The position numbers were made by a program, and so were the translations under genes. Below are positions 1-5,254 of a stretch of 5,254 bases of DNA, piece by piece. The notes beneath the pieces were generated by a model that was given only the letters and a program-made list of their open reading frames with translations, did not search any database and was not told the DNA's origin. Location of the stretch: contig JAJRUA010000425.1 of the NCBI GenBank assembly GCA_024278035.1, forward strand, positions 1 through 5,254. The letters are read 5' to 3'. How positions within the stretch are numbered: the stretch's first letter is position 1; every line of letters begins with the position of its first letter. Source of the stretch: Planctomycetota bacterium. Lineage in GTDB: Bacteria > Planctomycetota > Planctomycetia > Pirellulales > Lacipirellulaceae.

Positions 1-215
1 AGGCTCGCCTGATCCAACGCACGGATGACCTGCAACGTCTTAGATTGGGCGTACCATTTCTCCCACCCGCCATCGGCCCATAGGTACTTCTCGACCTTGA
101 CTAGGTCTTGTGTCCCCGGCATATCGAATGACAAGATCGTAGGCAGCGGAATCGATTGCGTCTCATCTGCAAGGCAAGAAGAGGCAAGCAACAGAAAGAC
201 GATCATTGTTCGCAT
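1..215 (-). CDS. Secreted D-x-P-G-T motif protein, paralog A (partial, cut by left edge)
   Basis: The first 71 codons of a gene running off the left edge, with ATG at 215-213. Residues 1-16 form a signal peptide (M-R-T start, hydrophobic core, predicted cleavage after S-C-L-A), so export across the inner membrane is likely. From the start to residue 35 it aligns without gaps to the complete neighbour at 520-1668. Both have a 16-residue signal peptide, then I-P-L at 22-24 and D-M-P-G-T at 31-35. A later L-W-A-D at 45-48 matches L-W-A-A-D in the neighbour. It lacks the G-[DE]-I-W-A residues that precede the motif in both repeats of the neighbour, so it has diverged. GGAG at 222-225 lies 6 bases before ATG and supports this start. 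Its promoter repeat is at 256-283. I do not recognise the family and assign no function. Confidence 0.8.
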   Translation of the reverse strand, partial: MRTMIVFLLLASSCLADETQSIPLPTILSFDMPGTQDLVKVEKYLWADGGWEKWYAQSKTLQVIRALDQAS

Positions 216-221
216 GGCAGA

Positions 222-225
222 CTCC
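222..225 (-). promoter_or_regulatory. Ribosome binding site of paralog A
   Basis: GGAG on the minus strand, 6 bases before the ATG at 215. The same GGAG with the same spacing precedes the paralog at 1668, which supports both start choices. Confidence 0.6.
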
Positions 226-253
226 GTGGTTTTTGCCCCAATCAGCGGAGGCC

Positions 254-514
254 TCATTGTAGGGGGGAGTTTTGACCAATCAAATTGTTTTTCGGAAAAT
301 CGCTCTTAGCTGGCATCACATGCGGAACAGAAAGCAAGGCGGATTCATATCCATGTTTTCCTGGCCTAAAGAACTCGACCATTCCTATGAGAACTCCACT
401 TCCGTCGAGCCCCGTAGCCGCTGAATTGATTCCATTTGCCCCTTTCCTTGCCCCGAAACATAGACTAGCGGATAATACGATCGATAAAAAAACTGTGGGA
501 GTTGAAATCTTCAT
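254..514 (-). pseudogene. Truncated secreted-protein remnant, possibly S8 subtilisin-like
   Basis: An 86-codon frame from ATG at 514 to TGA at 256-254. It begins with a good signal peptide (residues 1 to about 22, ending S-L-C-F-G-A). A stretch around residues 27-52 with G-I-N, T-G-L-D-G-S-G-V, I-G-M-V-E and R-P-G follows. This recalls the N-terminus of planctomycete S8-type peptidases from memory; I could not search. No catalytic His or Ser region follows. From about residue 70 the frame reads through the promoter repeat of paralog A, and its stop codon uses the last base of that promoter's -10 element. The start lies 5 bases past the stop of the gene at 520-1668, with a weak AGG upstream, so it could be co-transcribed. 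A truncated gene is the best reading; a small intact exported peptide is the alternative. Confidence 0.45.
256..283 (-). promoter_or_regulatory. Predicted promoter of paralog A with poly-C spacer (6 C)
   Basis: On the minus strand, TTGATT (283-278) is a 4/6 match to the sigma-70 -35 element and TACAAT (261-256) a 5/6 match to the -10. They are 16 bases apart, and the last six spacer bases (267-262) are all C. An 8-base palindrome, GAGGCCTC (248-255), follows the -10 directly and would cover the transcription start, leaving a leader of roughly 34 bases before ATG. The same arrangement precedes the second paralog. The promoter is inferred from sequence only. Confidence 0.55.
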
Positions 515-519
515 GCTAC

Positions 520-1668
520 CTATCTCTCATTGTTGATTGAGTAAGAAAAGTTACCGCAAACATTTTTCTCCAAAAAGGCAGCGGGGTTAACGAAACGCCA
601 CCCTCCATTGTGCGAGACTCCCACCCGTGACATAAATTTTCGTAAAATATGTATCTCGCCTTTACCGACCGGAAGATGTCCAAGGGGGACGATAGCGAGG
701 TGTGTTTGTTTGGCTCCAGGAAATGAGACAAATCGATACGAAACTTCAATTCGGTTCGCATCAACTACGACGGAATCGACTCTAAAATCAACTCCAGGAT
801 AGCTGTAGGCGAAGAACACCAAGGAGAGATTGGTATTGGCAGGTAGCGTACTGTCAGGCTCTTCTCCCTCTACCAAAACTTTGTGAGCCTCAATCAATGC
901 TTCGCGACCATGTCCTCGAACCAGGAACGCCGGAGAGGCATCGACGCCATCGGGCAACTCGACGGCTGGAGGCAACAATGAATTCGTTTCGTCCGTGTCG
1001 ATTTCGCAAATATCTTTTGTCCCTGGCGTGTCGTACGCCCATATTTCCCCTCGTGGGACCGTGCTTTCAGGTGGTGGGACAATGACCACCGTCGATTTGC
1101 AAACAAATTGTATCCAGGGGCCCCCCGTATCATTCGGGACCACGAGATCTTCCGGAAGCGATTCATGCACCTCAATTCGCGTAAAGCCGGCCGGCAAGTT
1201 ACCCAGCGGAATGAGGGCGTACCGTGGCGACATGTCGTGCGTCGATCTCTGAGCTACTCCGGAGTAATGGATGCTTATCACCTCCGGAGAGACCGTTACA
1301 CGGTCAATCACGACATAAACGGGAGTGGGATAAACGTAGAAGAAGAGCGAACAGGCACTGGTTGTCGTTACAGACGCTAGATCGGATTCGCCAGCCAACA
1401 CTTTCTGGACATTAGTTAGAGCCTCAATGCCTTCGCCCGGTACTACAAAGATATCTCCGGCGGTATTGTCAGCAGCCCATAAGTCACGAAGCGTATCTCG
1501 AACCTGCTGAGCTTTTGCCCCGGAATCTTTCCCGAGATTTTGCTCGGTGTCAAAGACTTCACGAGTGCCAGGCATGTCCGTGGCCCAGATATCCCCAAGC
1601 GGGATGACCCGCGGTTCCTCCGCAAAAGAGGGAGAGACAAACAGCAGAAAGATGAGAACGGTTCGCAT
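520..1668 (-). CDS. Secreted protein with two D-x-P-G-T repeat domains, paralog B
   Basis: A complete 382-residue protein. Residues 1-16 are a signal peptide (predicted cut after S-F-A), so it is probably exported. The rest is two copies of one domain. Copy 1 (about 21-191) has G-D-I-W-A-T-D-M-P-G-T at 25-35, F-V-V-P-G-E-G-I-E-A-L at 74-84, K-V-L-A-G-E at 89-94, S-L-F-F-Y at 107-111, A-L-I-P-L-G-N-L-P at 151-159 and G-G-P-W at 182-185. Copy 2 (about 203-376) repeats these as G-E-I-W-A-Y-D-T-P-G-T at 207-217, F-L-V-R-G-H-G-R-E-A-L at 248-258, K-V-L-V-E-G-E at 263-269, S-L-V-F-F at 282-286, A-I-V-P-L-G-H-L-P at 325-333 and G-G-W at 355-357. Each copy has two Cys (106, 190; 221, 371), which could form disulfides. 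No membrane segment or enzymatic motif is visible outside the signal peptide. GGAG lies 6 bases before ATG. I do not recognise the family; a cell-surface or periplasmic role is only an inference from the signal peptide. Confidence 0.85.
   Translation of the reverse strand: MRTVLIFLLFVSPSFAEEPRVIPLGDIWATDMPGTREVFDTEQNLGKDSGAKAQQVRDTLRDLWAADNTAGDIFVVPGEGIEALTNVQKVLAGESDLASVTTTSACSLFFYVYPTPVYVVIDRVTVSPEVISIHYSGVAQRSTHDMSPRYALIPLGNLPAGFTRIEVHESLPEDLVVPNDTGGPWIQFVCKSTVVIVPPPESTVPRGEIWAYDTPGTKDICEIDTDETNSLLPPAVELPDGVDASPAFLVRGHGREALIEAHKVLVEGEEPDSTLPANTNLSLVFFAYSYPGVDFRVDSVVVDANRIEVSYRFVSFPGAKQTHLAIVPLGHLPVGKGEIHILRKFMSRVGVSHNGGWRFVNPAAFLEKNVCGNFSYSINNER
541..1062 (-). repeat. Internal domain copy 2 of paralog B
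   Basis: Codons of residues 203-376. Same motif order as copy 1. A short linker containing three consecutive Pro (residues 198-200) separates the copies. The C-terminal tail after residue 360 has no counterpart in copy 1. Confidence 0.75.
1096..1608 (-). repeat. Internal domain copy 1 of paralog B
   Basis: Codons of residues 21-191. Shares the ordered motif series G-[DE]-I-W-A-x-D-x-P-G-T, E-A-L, K-V-L, F-F, P-L-G-x-L-P and G-G with copy 2. The similarity is at protein level and diverged, so the duplication is old. Confidence 0.75.
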
Positions 1669-1674
1669 GGCCTA

Positions 1675-1678
1675 CTCC
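1675..1678 (-). promoter_or_regulatory. Ribosome binding site of paralog B
   Basis: GGAG on the minus strand, 6 bases before the ATG at 1668; it matches the site in front of paralog A and fixes the start. Confidence 0.6.
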
Positions 1679-1710
1679 GAAGGTTTTCTGATCCAATCAG
1701 CGGAGGCCTC

Positions 1711-1740
1711 ATTGTAGGGGGGGGAGTTTTGACAAATCAA
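1711..1740 (-). promoter_or_regulatory. Predicted promoter of paralog B with poly-C spacer (8 C)
   Basis: On the minus strand, TTGATT (1740-1735) and TACAAT (1716-1711) are 18 bases apart, and the last eight spacer bases (1724-1717) are C. The copy before paralog A has the same hexamers with six C and a spacer of 16. The palindrome GAGGCCTC (1703-1710) again follows the -10. An overlapping TTGTCA scores better as a -35 hexamer, but it would be only 13 bases from the -10, so TTGATT is preferred. Confidence 0.55.
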
Positions 1741-1880
1741 ACATTTTCGGGAAGCCCTCTGCACAAAGGGGGGGAATCAGGAAGGAAAAATCGCCTGAAT
1801 TGCAATGCTCGCCTTTTGTGTCGTTACGGTGCCGCCTGCGGCGCTTGATCCTGTCGGGCTTAGCGGCGAAACTACCCTGT
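1741..1880. other. Divergent intergenic region between paralog B and purE
   Basis: About 140 bases upstream of the paralog B promoter and before purE. It holds a second G run (1768-1774, seven G) and a short GC-rich inverted repeat (GCCG 1831-1834, CGGC 1839-1842) with no T tract. I found no convincing sigma-70 promoter for purE and no clear ribosome binding site before its ATG. The regulation of purEK therefore cannot be read from this stretch. Confidence 0.5.
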
Positions 1881-2387
1881 ATGACAAACGTTGAAAAATC
1901 TTCTGGCCCCGCTTTGGTTGGCATCGTGATGGGCTCCCTGAGCGATTCGGAAACGATGCGTGAGGCGACGGAGGTGCTTGCCTCGCTTGGCGTGGCCCAC
2001 GAATCGCGGATCGTCTCGGCCCACCGGACGCCAGAAGAGATGGTCGCCTACGCCAAGTCGGCTGAAGAACGCGGTTTGCAAGTGATTATCGCTGGAGCGG
2101 GAGGAGCGGCTCACCTGCCGGGCATGATCGCTTCGCTGACCACCTTGCCAGTGTTGGGTGTTCCCGTCGAGTCGAAGGCCCTCCAAGGAATGGACTCGCT
2201 GTTGTCGATCGTCCAGATGCCGGGCGGGGTGCCGGTCGGCACCTTGGCCATCGGATCGGCTGGAGCGAAAAACGCCGGCCTACTTGCGGCACGGATTCTC
2301 GCTACTAGCCGGCCTGAGCTTCGTGAGAAATTGCATGCCTATCGCGAAGCAGAAGCCGACCGCGTACGGGGGCAAAAACTTCCGTGA
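1881..2387 (+). CDS. purE: N5-carboxyaminoimidazole ribonucleotide mutase (class I PurE)
   Basis: A cytoplasmic enzyme of de novo purine synthesis that converts N5-CAIR to CAIR. The protein has 168 residues, normal for a bacterial PurE. Family motifs occur in order: G-S-L-S-D at 18-22 (substrate phosphate region, compare G-S-K-S-D in E. coli), S-A-H-R-T-P at 46-51 with His48 equivalent to the E. coli catalytic His45, [12 protein letters not shown] at 71-82, then G-V-P-V and a [14 protein letters not shown] block followed by G-A-K-N-A-G-L-L-A. Presence of purK next door fits the class I (N5-CAIR) type rather than the AIR carboxylase type. The ATG at 1881 is chosen because the upstream extension in frame to 1800 is Arg/Leu/Cys-rich and unlike any PurE. 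No strong Shine-Dalgarno precedes it. Its stop overlaps the purK start. Confidence 0.97.
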   Translation: MTNVEKSSGPALVGIVMGSLSDSETMREATEVLASLGVAHESRIVSAHRTPEEMVAYAKSAEERGLQVIIAGAGGAAHLPGMIASLTTLPVLGVPVESKALQGMDSLLSIVQMPGGVPVGTLAIGSAGAKNAGLLAARILATSRPELREKLHAYREAEADRVRGQKLP

Positions 2388-3547
2388 GCGTCCCCTCCTT
2401 GGTACCGCCAGAAGGCCCTGCGGGATCCATTGCCCCAGGCTCGACGCTAGGCGTCTTTGGTGGCGGCCAGCTTGGCCGTATGTTCACCCATGCTGCTCAG
2501 CGAATGGGGTACCGTGTGCATGTCTTTTCCACACACCGTGGCTCGCCGGCAGGGCAAGTCGCCGAGCATGAGCATGTGGGGCTGATGTCCGACTTGCGAA
2601 GCGTCGCCAGCTTTGCGCTCGGCGTCGATGCGGCAACGCTTGAGTTTGAGAACGTACCGACCGAGTCGATTGCCGTCGCCGAACAGCACACGCCCGTTCG
2701 CCCCGGCAGCCATGTTCTGCACGCCACACAACACCGGGTTCGTGAAAAGCGGTTTTTACAAAAAGCGGGCGTTCCGGTCGGGCCCTTCGCACCGGTCGGA
2801 TCGCTCGAAGAACTCCGAGCGGCGGTTCAAGAGATTGGTCTGCCTGCCGTATTAAAAACGGCCCAAATGGGTTACGACGGGAAGGGACAGTCCGTTATCC
2901 AGCAGGAATCTGAATTGGCACAAGTGTGGCAAGCGATTGGCCCCGGCGATTGCATTTTGGAGGCGTTCGTTGAGTTCACGCGCGAGGTGTCGATGCTGGT
3001 CGTCCGAGGGCTCGACGGCCAGTCGGTCCTCTACGGCCCGATCGAGAACGACCATGCTAACCACATTCTTGATATCTCGGTGCTGCCCGCTCCGACGACG
3101 CACGCCGATATTCCCCAGCGTGCGGGAGAGATTGCCACTCGCATTGCCGAAGCGCTCGACGCGGTGGGGCTCCTCTGTGTCGAACTTTTTGAGACCGCCG
3201 GGGGAGAGCTCTTGGTGAACGAAATCGCTCCGCGCCCGCATAACTCGGGCCATCTGACGATCGAAGGTTGTCGCACCTCGCAGTTTGAGCAGCAAGTACG
3301 AGCCGTGTGTGGATTGCCTTTGGGGGTAACAGAATCGTTGCGCCCCGCGGCGATGGCCAACCTGCTGGGCGACCTTTGGGAAGAAGGACAACCCCATTGG
3401 CAAGCGGCCCTTGCCACCGGTGCGAGCCTTCATCTCTACGGCAAGGAGCTTCCGCGCCCCGGTCGCAAGATGGGACATCTTACAATGCTAGCCGACACGC
3501 CCGAAGCGGCCCGCTCAGAAGTCCTGGCCGCACGAAAGGCGCTTTAG
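2384..3547 (+). CDS. purK: N5-carboxyaminoimidazole ribonucleotide synthase (PurK)
   Basis: An ATP-grasp enzyme that carboxylates AIR with bicarbonate and ATP to give N5-CAIR, the substrate of PurE. 387 residues. Visible motifs: N-terminal dinucleotide-like [11 protein letters not shown] at 23-33; A-T-L-E-F-E-N-V-P at 84-92; ATP-grasp loop [13 protein letters not shown] at 157-169; [10 protein letters not shown] at 221-230; the metal/ATP signature [13 protein letters not shown] at 278-290. The GTG start gives the GTGA overlap with the purE stop, implying translational coupling. It leaves about 15 more residues before the G-G-G-Q-L-G-R-M motif than E. coli PurK has, rich in Pro/Ser/Gly. No ATG lies between, but a TTG at codon 6 is an alternative start. 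Confidence 0.97.
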   Translation: MSVPSLVPPEGPAGSIAPGSTLGVFGGGQLGRMFTHAAQRMGYRVHVFSTHRGSPAGQVAEHEHVGLMSDLRSVASFALGVDAATLEFENVPTESIAVAEQHTPVRPGSHVLHATQHRVREKRFLQKAGVPVGPFAPVGSLEELRAAVQEIGLPAVLKTAQMGYDGKGQSVIQQESELAQVWQAIGPGDCILEAFVEFTREVSMLVVRGLDGQSVLYGPIENDHANHILDISVLPAPTTHADIPQRAGEIATRIAEALDAVGLLCVELFETAGGELLVNEIAPRPHNSGHLTIEGCRTSQFEQQVRAVCGLPLGVTESLRPAAMANLLGDLWEEGQPHWQAALATGASLHLYGKELPRPGRKMGHLTMLADTPEAARSEVLAARKAL

Positions 3548-3571
3548 AGAAGAGGCACTTTAGAGACATCG
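3548..3571. other. Convergent purK/nadA junction
   Basis: Only 24 bases separate the two stop codons. A 9-base direct repeat, CTTTAGAGA, occurs at 3542-3550 (overlapping the purK stop) and 3558-3566. I see no hairpin with a T tract on either strand, so termination is either Rho-dependent or lies inside the opposing gene. Confidence 0.5.
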
Positions 3572-4741
3572 CTACTTCACTTCCAGCATTCGCTCGAGTG
3601 CTACGAGGCTCCACTTTGCCGTCGCTTCGTCCACTTCGATGGTGTTGACCGGCGTGCCGGCGGCGAGATTCTCTAGTGTCCAGCAAAGGTGGGCAAGGTC
3701 GATGCGGTACATCGTGGCACACATACACAGGACGGGCGAGAGGAAATGTATCTCTTGCTCAGGGTGTTCTTGCTTGAGGCGGTCCACAAGATGCAGCTCC
3801 GTGCCGATCGCCCATTGGCTGCCGGTCGGGGCTTCGCGGACCGCTTGGATGATCGCGCCCGTGCTGCCCGACACGTCGGCTAGCTCGAACACCTCTTGCG
3901 GACACTCGGGGTGAACCAGGATTTTTATCCCCGGGTGTTTTTTCCGAAACATGGCAACATGCTCCGCCTTAAACACCTGGTGAACACTGCAATGGCCTTG
4001 CCAAAGGATCACTTTGGATTGCTGTAGCTGCTGCTCGGTTGCACCGCCCAGTTCATCGGCATAAGGATTCCAAACCGGCATGAGGTCGGTCGAAATGCCC
4101 ATCCCCATTGCCGTATTGCGGCCCAGGTGCTGATCGGGGAAGAACATCACCCGGTCGCCTCCTTTGCCATCGACGCCGCCACGCTCAAACGCCCACTCGA
4201 TTGCCGCCCGGGCGTTGCTGCTCGTGCAGACGATGCCCCCATGGCGACCGACAAACGCCTTGAGGCTCGCCGCCGAGTTGATGTAAGTCGCCGGCACAAG
4301 CCGCTCTGTGTCGATCACCTCGGACAACTGATCCCAAGCGTCCTCGATCTGCTCAATCGCTGCCATGTCGGCCATCGAACAACCGGCAGCCAGATCCGGC
4401 AGCATTACTCGAACCCGCTGCCCGGCTCGTTCGGCCAGCTTATCGGGCCGGTTGGCGAGGATGTCGGCCGTCTCGGCCATGAAGTGGACCCCACAAAATG
4501 CAATCGCCCGGCAGTCGGTGCTATCCGCCGCCATTTTGCTCAGTTGATAGCTATCACCGCGTAGGTCGGACAGCTCAATCACCTCGTCTTGCTGATAATG
4601 GTGTCCCAGGATCAGCAGTTGCGAACCCATCTCGGCCCGGACGGCCCCGATGCGAGCCTCCAACTCCTCGTTCGGAAGCGATTTGTAAGGTTTCACGCCA
4701 TCCAGCGGCGATTGAACAGCGAGCGAAGGGGCGGTGGTCAT
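3572..4741 (-). CDS. nadA: Quinolinate synthase A (NadA), 4Fe-4S enzyme
   Basis: Condenses iminoaspartate with dihydroxyacetone phosphate to quinolinate in de novo NAD synthesis; cytoplasmic and dependent on an oxygen-sensitive 4Fe-4S cluster. 389 residues, close to the longer NadA type found in Bacillus. Motifs: L-G-H-H-Y-Q at 45-50, D-S-Y-Q-L-S at 63-68, M-F-F-P-D-Q-H-L-G-R-N-T at 199-210, W-Q-G-H-C-S-V-H at 247-254, H-P-E-C-P at 277-281, G-S-T-G-A at 292-296. The three expected cluster ligands are Cys121 (A-G-C-S-M-A-D), Cys280 (E-C-P) and one of the C-M-C pair at 339/341. ATG at 4741 gives a normal N-terminus; no clear Shine-Dalgarno precedes it. nadB and nadC are not in the window. It is transcribed alone from the promoter at 4787-4814. 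Confidence 0.98.
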   Translation of the reverse strand: MTTAPSLAVQSPLDGVKPYKSLPNEELEARIGAVRAEMGSQLLILGHHYQQDEVIELSDLRGDSYQLSKMAADSTDCRAIAFCGVHFMAETADILANRPDKLAERAGQRVRVMLPDLAAGCSMADMAAIEQIEDAWDQLSEVIDTERLVPATYINSAASLKAFVGRHGGIVCTSSNARAAIEWAFERGGVDGKGGDRVMFFPDQHLGRNTAMGMGISTDLMPVWNPYADELGGATEQQLQQSKVILWQGHCSVHQVFKAEHVAMFRKKHPGIKILVHPECPQEVFELADVSGSTGAIIQAVREAPTGSQWAIGTELHLVDRLKQEHPEQEIHFLSPVLCMCATMYRIDLAHLCWTLENLAAGTPVNTIEVDEATAKWSLVALERMLEVK

Positions 4742-4786
4742 GGAAAAAGCAGAGGTGCTAGCAAGTGGGAAAGGGTTCTTCCTTTG

Positions 4787-4814
4787 ATTATACGGAAAAG
4801 TGGTTGGCAGTCAG
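4787..4814 (-). promoter_or_regulatory. Predicted sigma-70 promoter of nadA
   Basis: On the minus strand, a perfect TATAAT (4792-4787) lies 16 bases after CTGACT (4814-4809), a 4/6 match to TTGACA. The predicted transcription start is near 4780, giving a leader of about 40 bases before the ATG. I recognise no known NAD-regulator operator, though GCAAA-G-TTTGC (4825-4835) just upstream is a small inverted repeat. Confidence 0.6.
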
Positions 4815-4883
4815 CTCCATCTAAGCAAAGTTTGCGGCCTGTGGGTGCCGATACTAGAGGACAGGTGGTGTTCCGTTGGGGGG

Positions 4884-5254
4884 ATGCCGGTCGCTCTCCT
4901 GCATTCAACCCGCTCACTTGCCGTGGCCGATCTAAACGCCGACCTTGCTCCGCAGGTCATTGCTGCCTGCACCACCAACGCCGAGGAGATGGCGGGGGCG
5001 CTCGGCCGGGCGTTTGAGGGCGATTTTGTTGTCAAGCCGGGCGAGTCCTCACCGTTCGACTCCGCCACGCTCCAGGGGACGGCGCTCACGGGCCCCGGCC
5101 TGGCGGTGCTGATGCCCTTTGGCGACGTCGCCGTGCTGGCCGTGCTGCCGCAAAGCTCAGGACTTCTGCCCGACTGGACTGCTGCTCCCGACCCGACCGG
5201 CCAGAGCCAACTCAGCACGCTCGGCCAAGAGCTGAGCATGCTCGTCGTGCCCGA
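4884..5254 (+). CDS. Uncharacterised protein, N-terminal part (cut by right edge)
   Basis: An open frame without stop from ATG at 4884 to the window end, giving 123 residues. It is acidic and Ala/Leu-rich with no signal peptide. An N-terminal segment with A-E-E-M-A-G-A-L-G-R-A-F (about 34-45) looks like an amphipathic helix. Hydrophobic strands around G-L-A-V-L-M-P-F-G-D-V-A-V-L-A-V-L-P follow, then P-D-P-T-G-Q-S and E-L-S-M-L-V-V-P at the edge. GC-rich third positions, mostly G or C, support coding on this strand. The strand-then-helix pattern loosely recalls CheC/FliY- or FliN-type proteins, but that is a weak impression and I do not assign it. Six G (4878-4883) directly abut the ATG and there is no well-spaced Shine-Dalgarno; an in-frame GTG at 4845 is an alternative start. 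Confidence 0.7.
   Translation, partial: MPVALLHSTRSLAVADLNADLAPQVIAACTTNAEEMAGALGRAFEGDFVVKPGESSPFDSATLQGTALTGPGLAVLMPFGDVAVLAVLPQSSGLLPDWTAAPDPTGQSQLSTLGQELSMLVVP

Larger units (their letters stand above)
181..305. repeat. Direct repeat copy 1: promoter, leader and signal-peptide region
   Basis: Matches 1634-1757 in the same orientation. Bases 238-267 are identical to 1693-1722 (30 of 30). After two extra G in copy 2, nine more bases match, then one mismatch, then seven more matches. Similarity continues more weakly into the signal-peptide codons (down to about 181) and out to about 305. The repeat therefore covers the promoter plus the 5' end of each paralog. There are no terminal inverted repeats or transposase, so gene-cassette duplication explains it better than an insertion sequence. 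Confidence 0.8.
1634..1757. repeat. Direct repeat copy 2: promoter, leader and signal-peptide region
   Basis: Counterpart of 181-305, with the identical block at 1693-1722. Compared with copy 1 it has two more bases between the ATG and the block, and two more G in the homopolymer. Confidence 0.8.

Noticed and set aside
1117..1126. G4C6 run inside paralog B as a coding phase-variation tract
   Set aside because: The homopolymer is only six bases and encodes the conserved G-G-P-W of domain copy 1; the run is explained by ordinary codons.
181..1757. The two direct repeats as ends of a composite mobile element
   Set aside because: Both copies sit at the same place relative to a paralogous start codon, there is no transposase between them and no terminal inverted repeat. 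Duplication of a gene with its promoter explains them.
1831..1842. GC-rich hairpin before purE as a terminator
   Set aside because: The stem is four base pairs with a tiny loop and is not followed by a T tract, so a Rho-independent terminator is not supported.
1800..1880. Upstream ATG at 1800 as the purE start
   Set aside because: The extra 27 residues are Arg/Leu/Cys-rich and unlike PurE N-termini; the ATG at 1881 gives a standard 168-residue protein.
2852..3478. Minus-strand frame of 208 codons opposite purK
   Set aside because: purK is unambiguous on the plus strand here; the antisense translation is Arg/His-rich with no family motif.
4811..5239. Long minus-strand frame at the right edge
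   Set aside because: It is antisense to the plus-strand frame from 4884, reads as a Ser/Arg/Trp/Cys-rich unstructured sequence, and would cross the nadA promoter region. High-GC antisense frames of this length are common.

Overview
The window looks like part of a bacterial chromosome, most plausibly from a planctomycete of the Pirellula/Blastopirellula kind. That placement is an inference. It rests on the style of the small secreted proteins with a D-x-P-G-T motif, weak or absent Shine-Dalgarno sequences at several housekeeping starts, and moderately high GC. No rRNA or other firm phylogenetic marker is present.

Left part (1 to about 1740, minus strand, AT-richer): two paralogous genes for secreted proteins of a family I do not recognise. 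One is cut by the left edge (1-215). The other is complete (520-1668, 382 residues) and is itself an internal tandem duplication of a domain of about 170 residues. Each gene is preceded by almost the same promoter/leader sequence, including an identical 30-base block. In both, a run of C (minus strand) fills part of the spacer between the predicted -35 and -10 elements. The run is 6 long in one copy and 8 in the other, giving spacers of 16 and 18. This is the architecture of a slipped-strand, phase-variable promoter and is the most interesting signal here. Between the paralogs lies an 86-codon reading frame (254-514) with a signal peptide and a start resembling a planctomycete subtilisin-like protein. 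It breaks off where the promoter repeat begins, so it is probably a gene remnant.

Centre (1881-3547, plus strand, GC-richer): purE and purK, overlapping by 4 bases as a translationally coupled pair. PurK makes N5-carboxyaminoimidazole ribonucleotide from AIR, bicarbonate and ATP, and PurE rearranges it to CAIR in de novo purine synthesis.

Right part: nadA (3572-4741, minus strand), quinolinate synthase of NAD biosynthesis, converges on purK with only 24 bases between the stop codons. It has its own recognisable promoter with a perfect TATAAT. Diverging from it, an open-ended plus-strand reading frame (4884 to the edge) encodes the first 123 residues of a protein I cannot assign.

I saw no tRNA, rRNA, CRISPR array, transposase or integrase.
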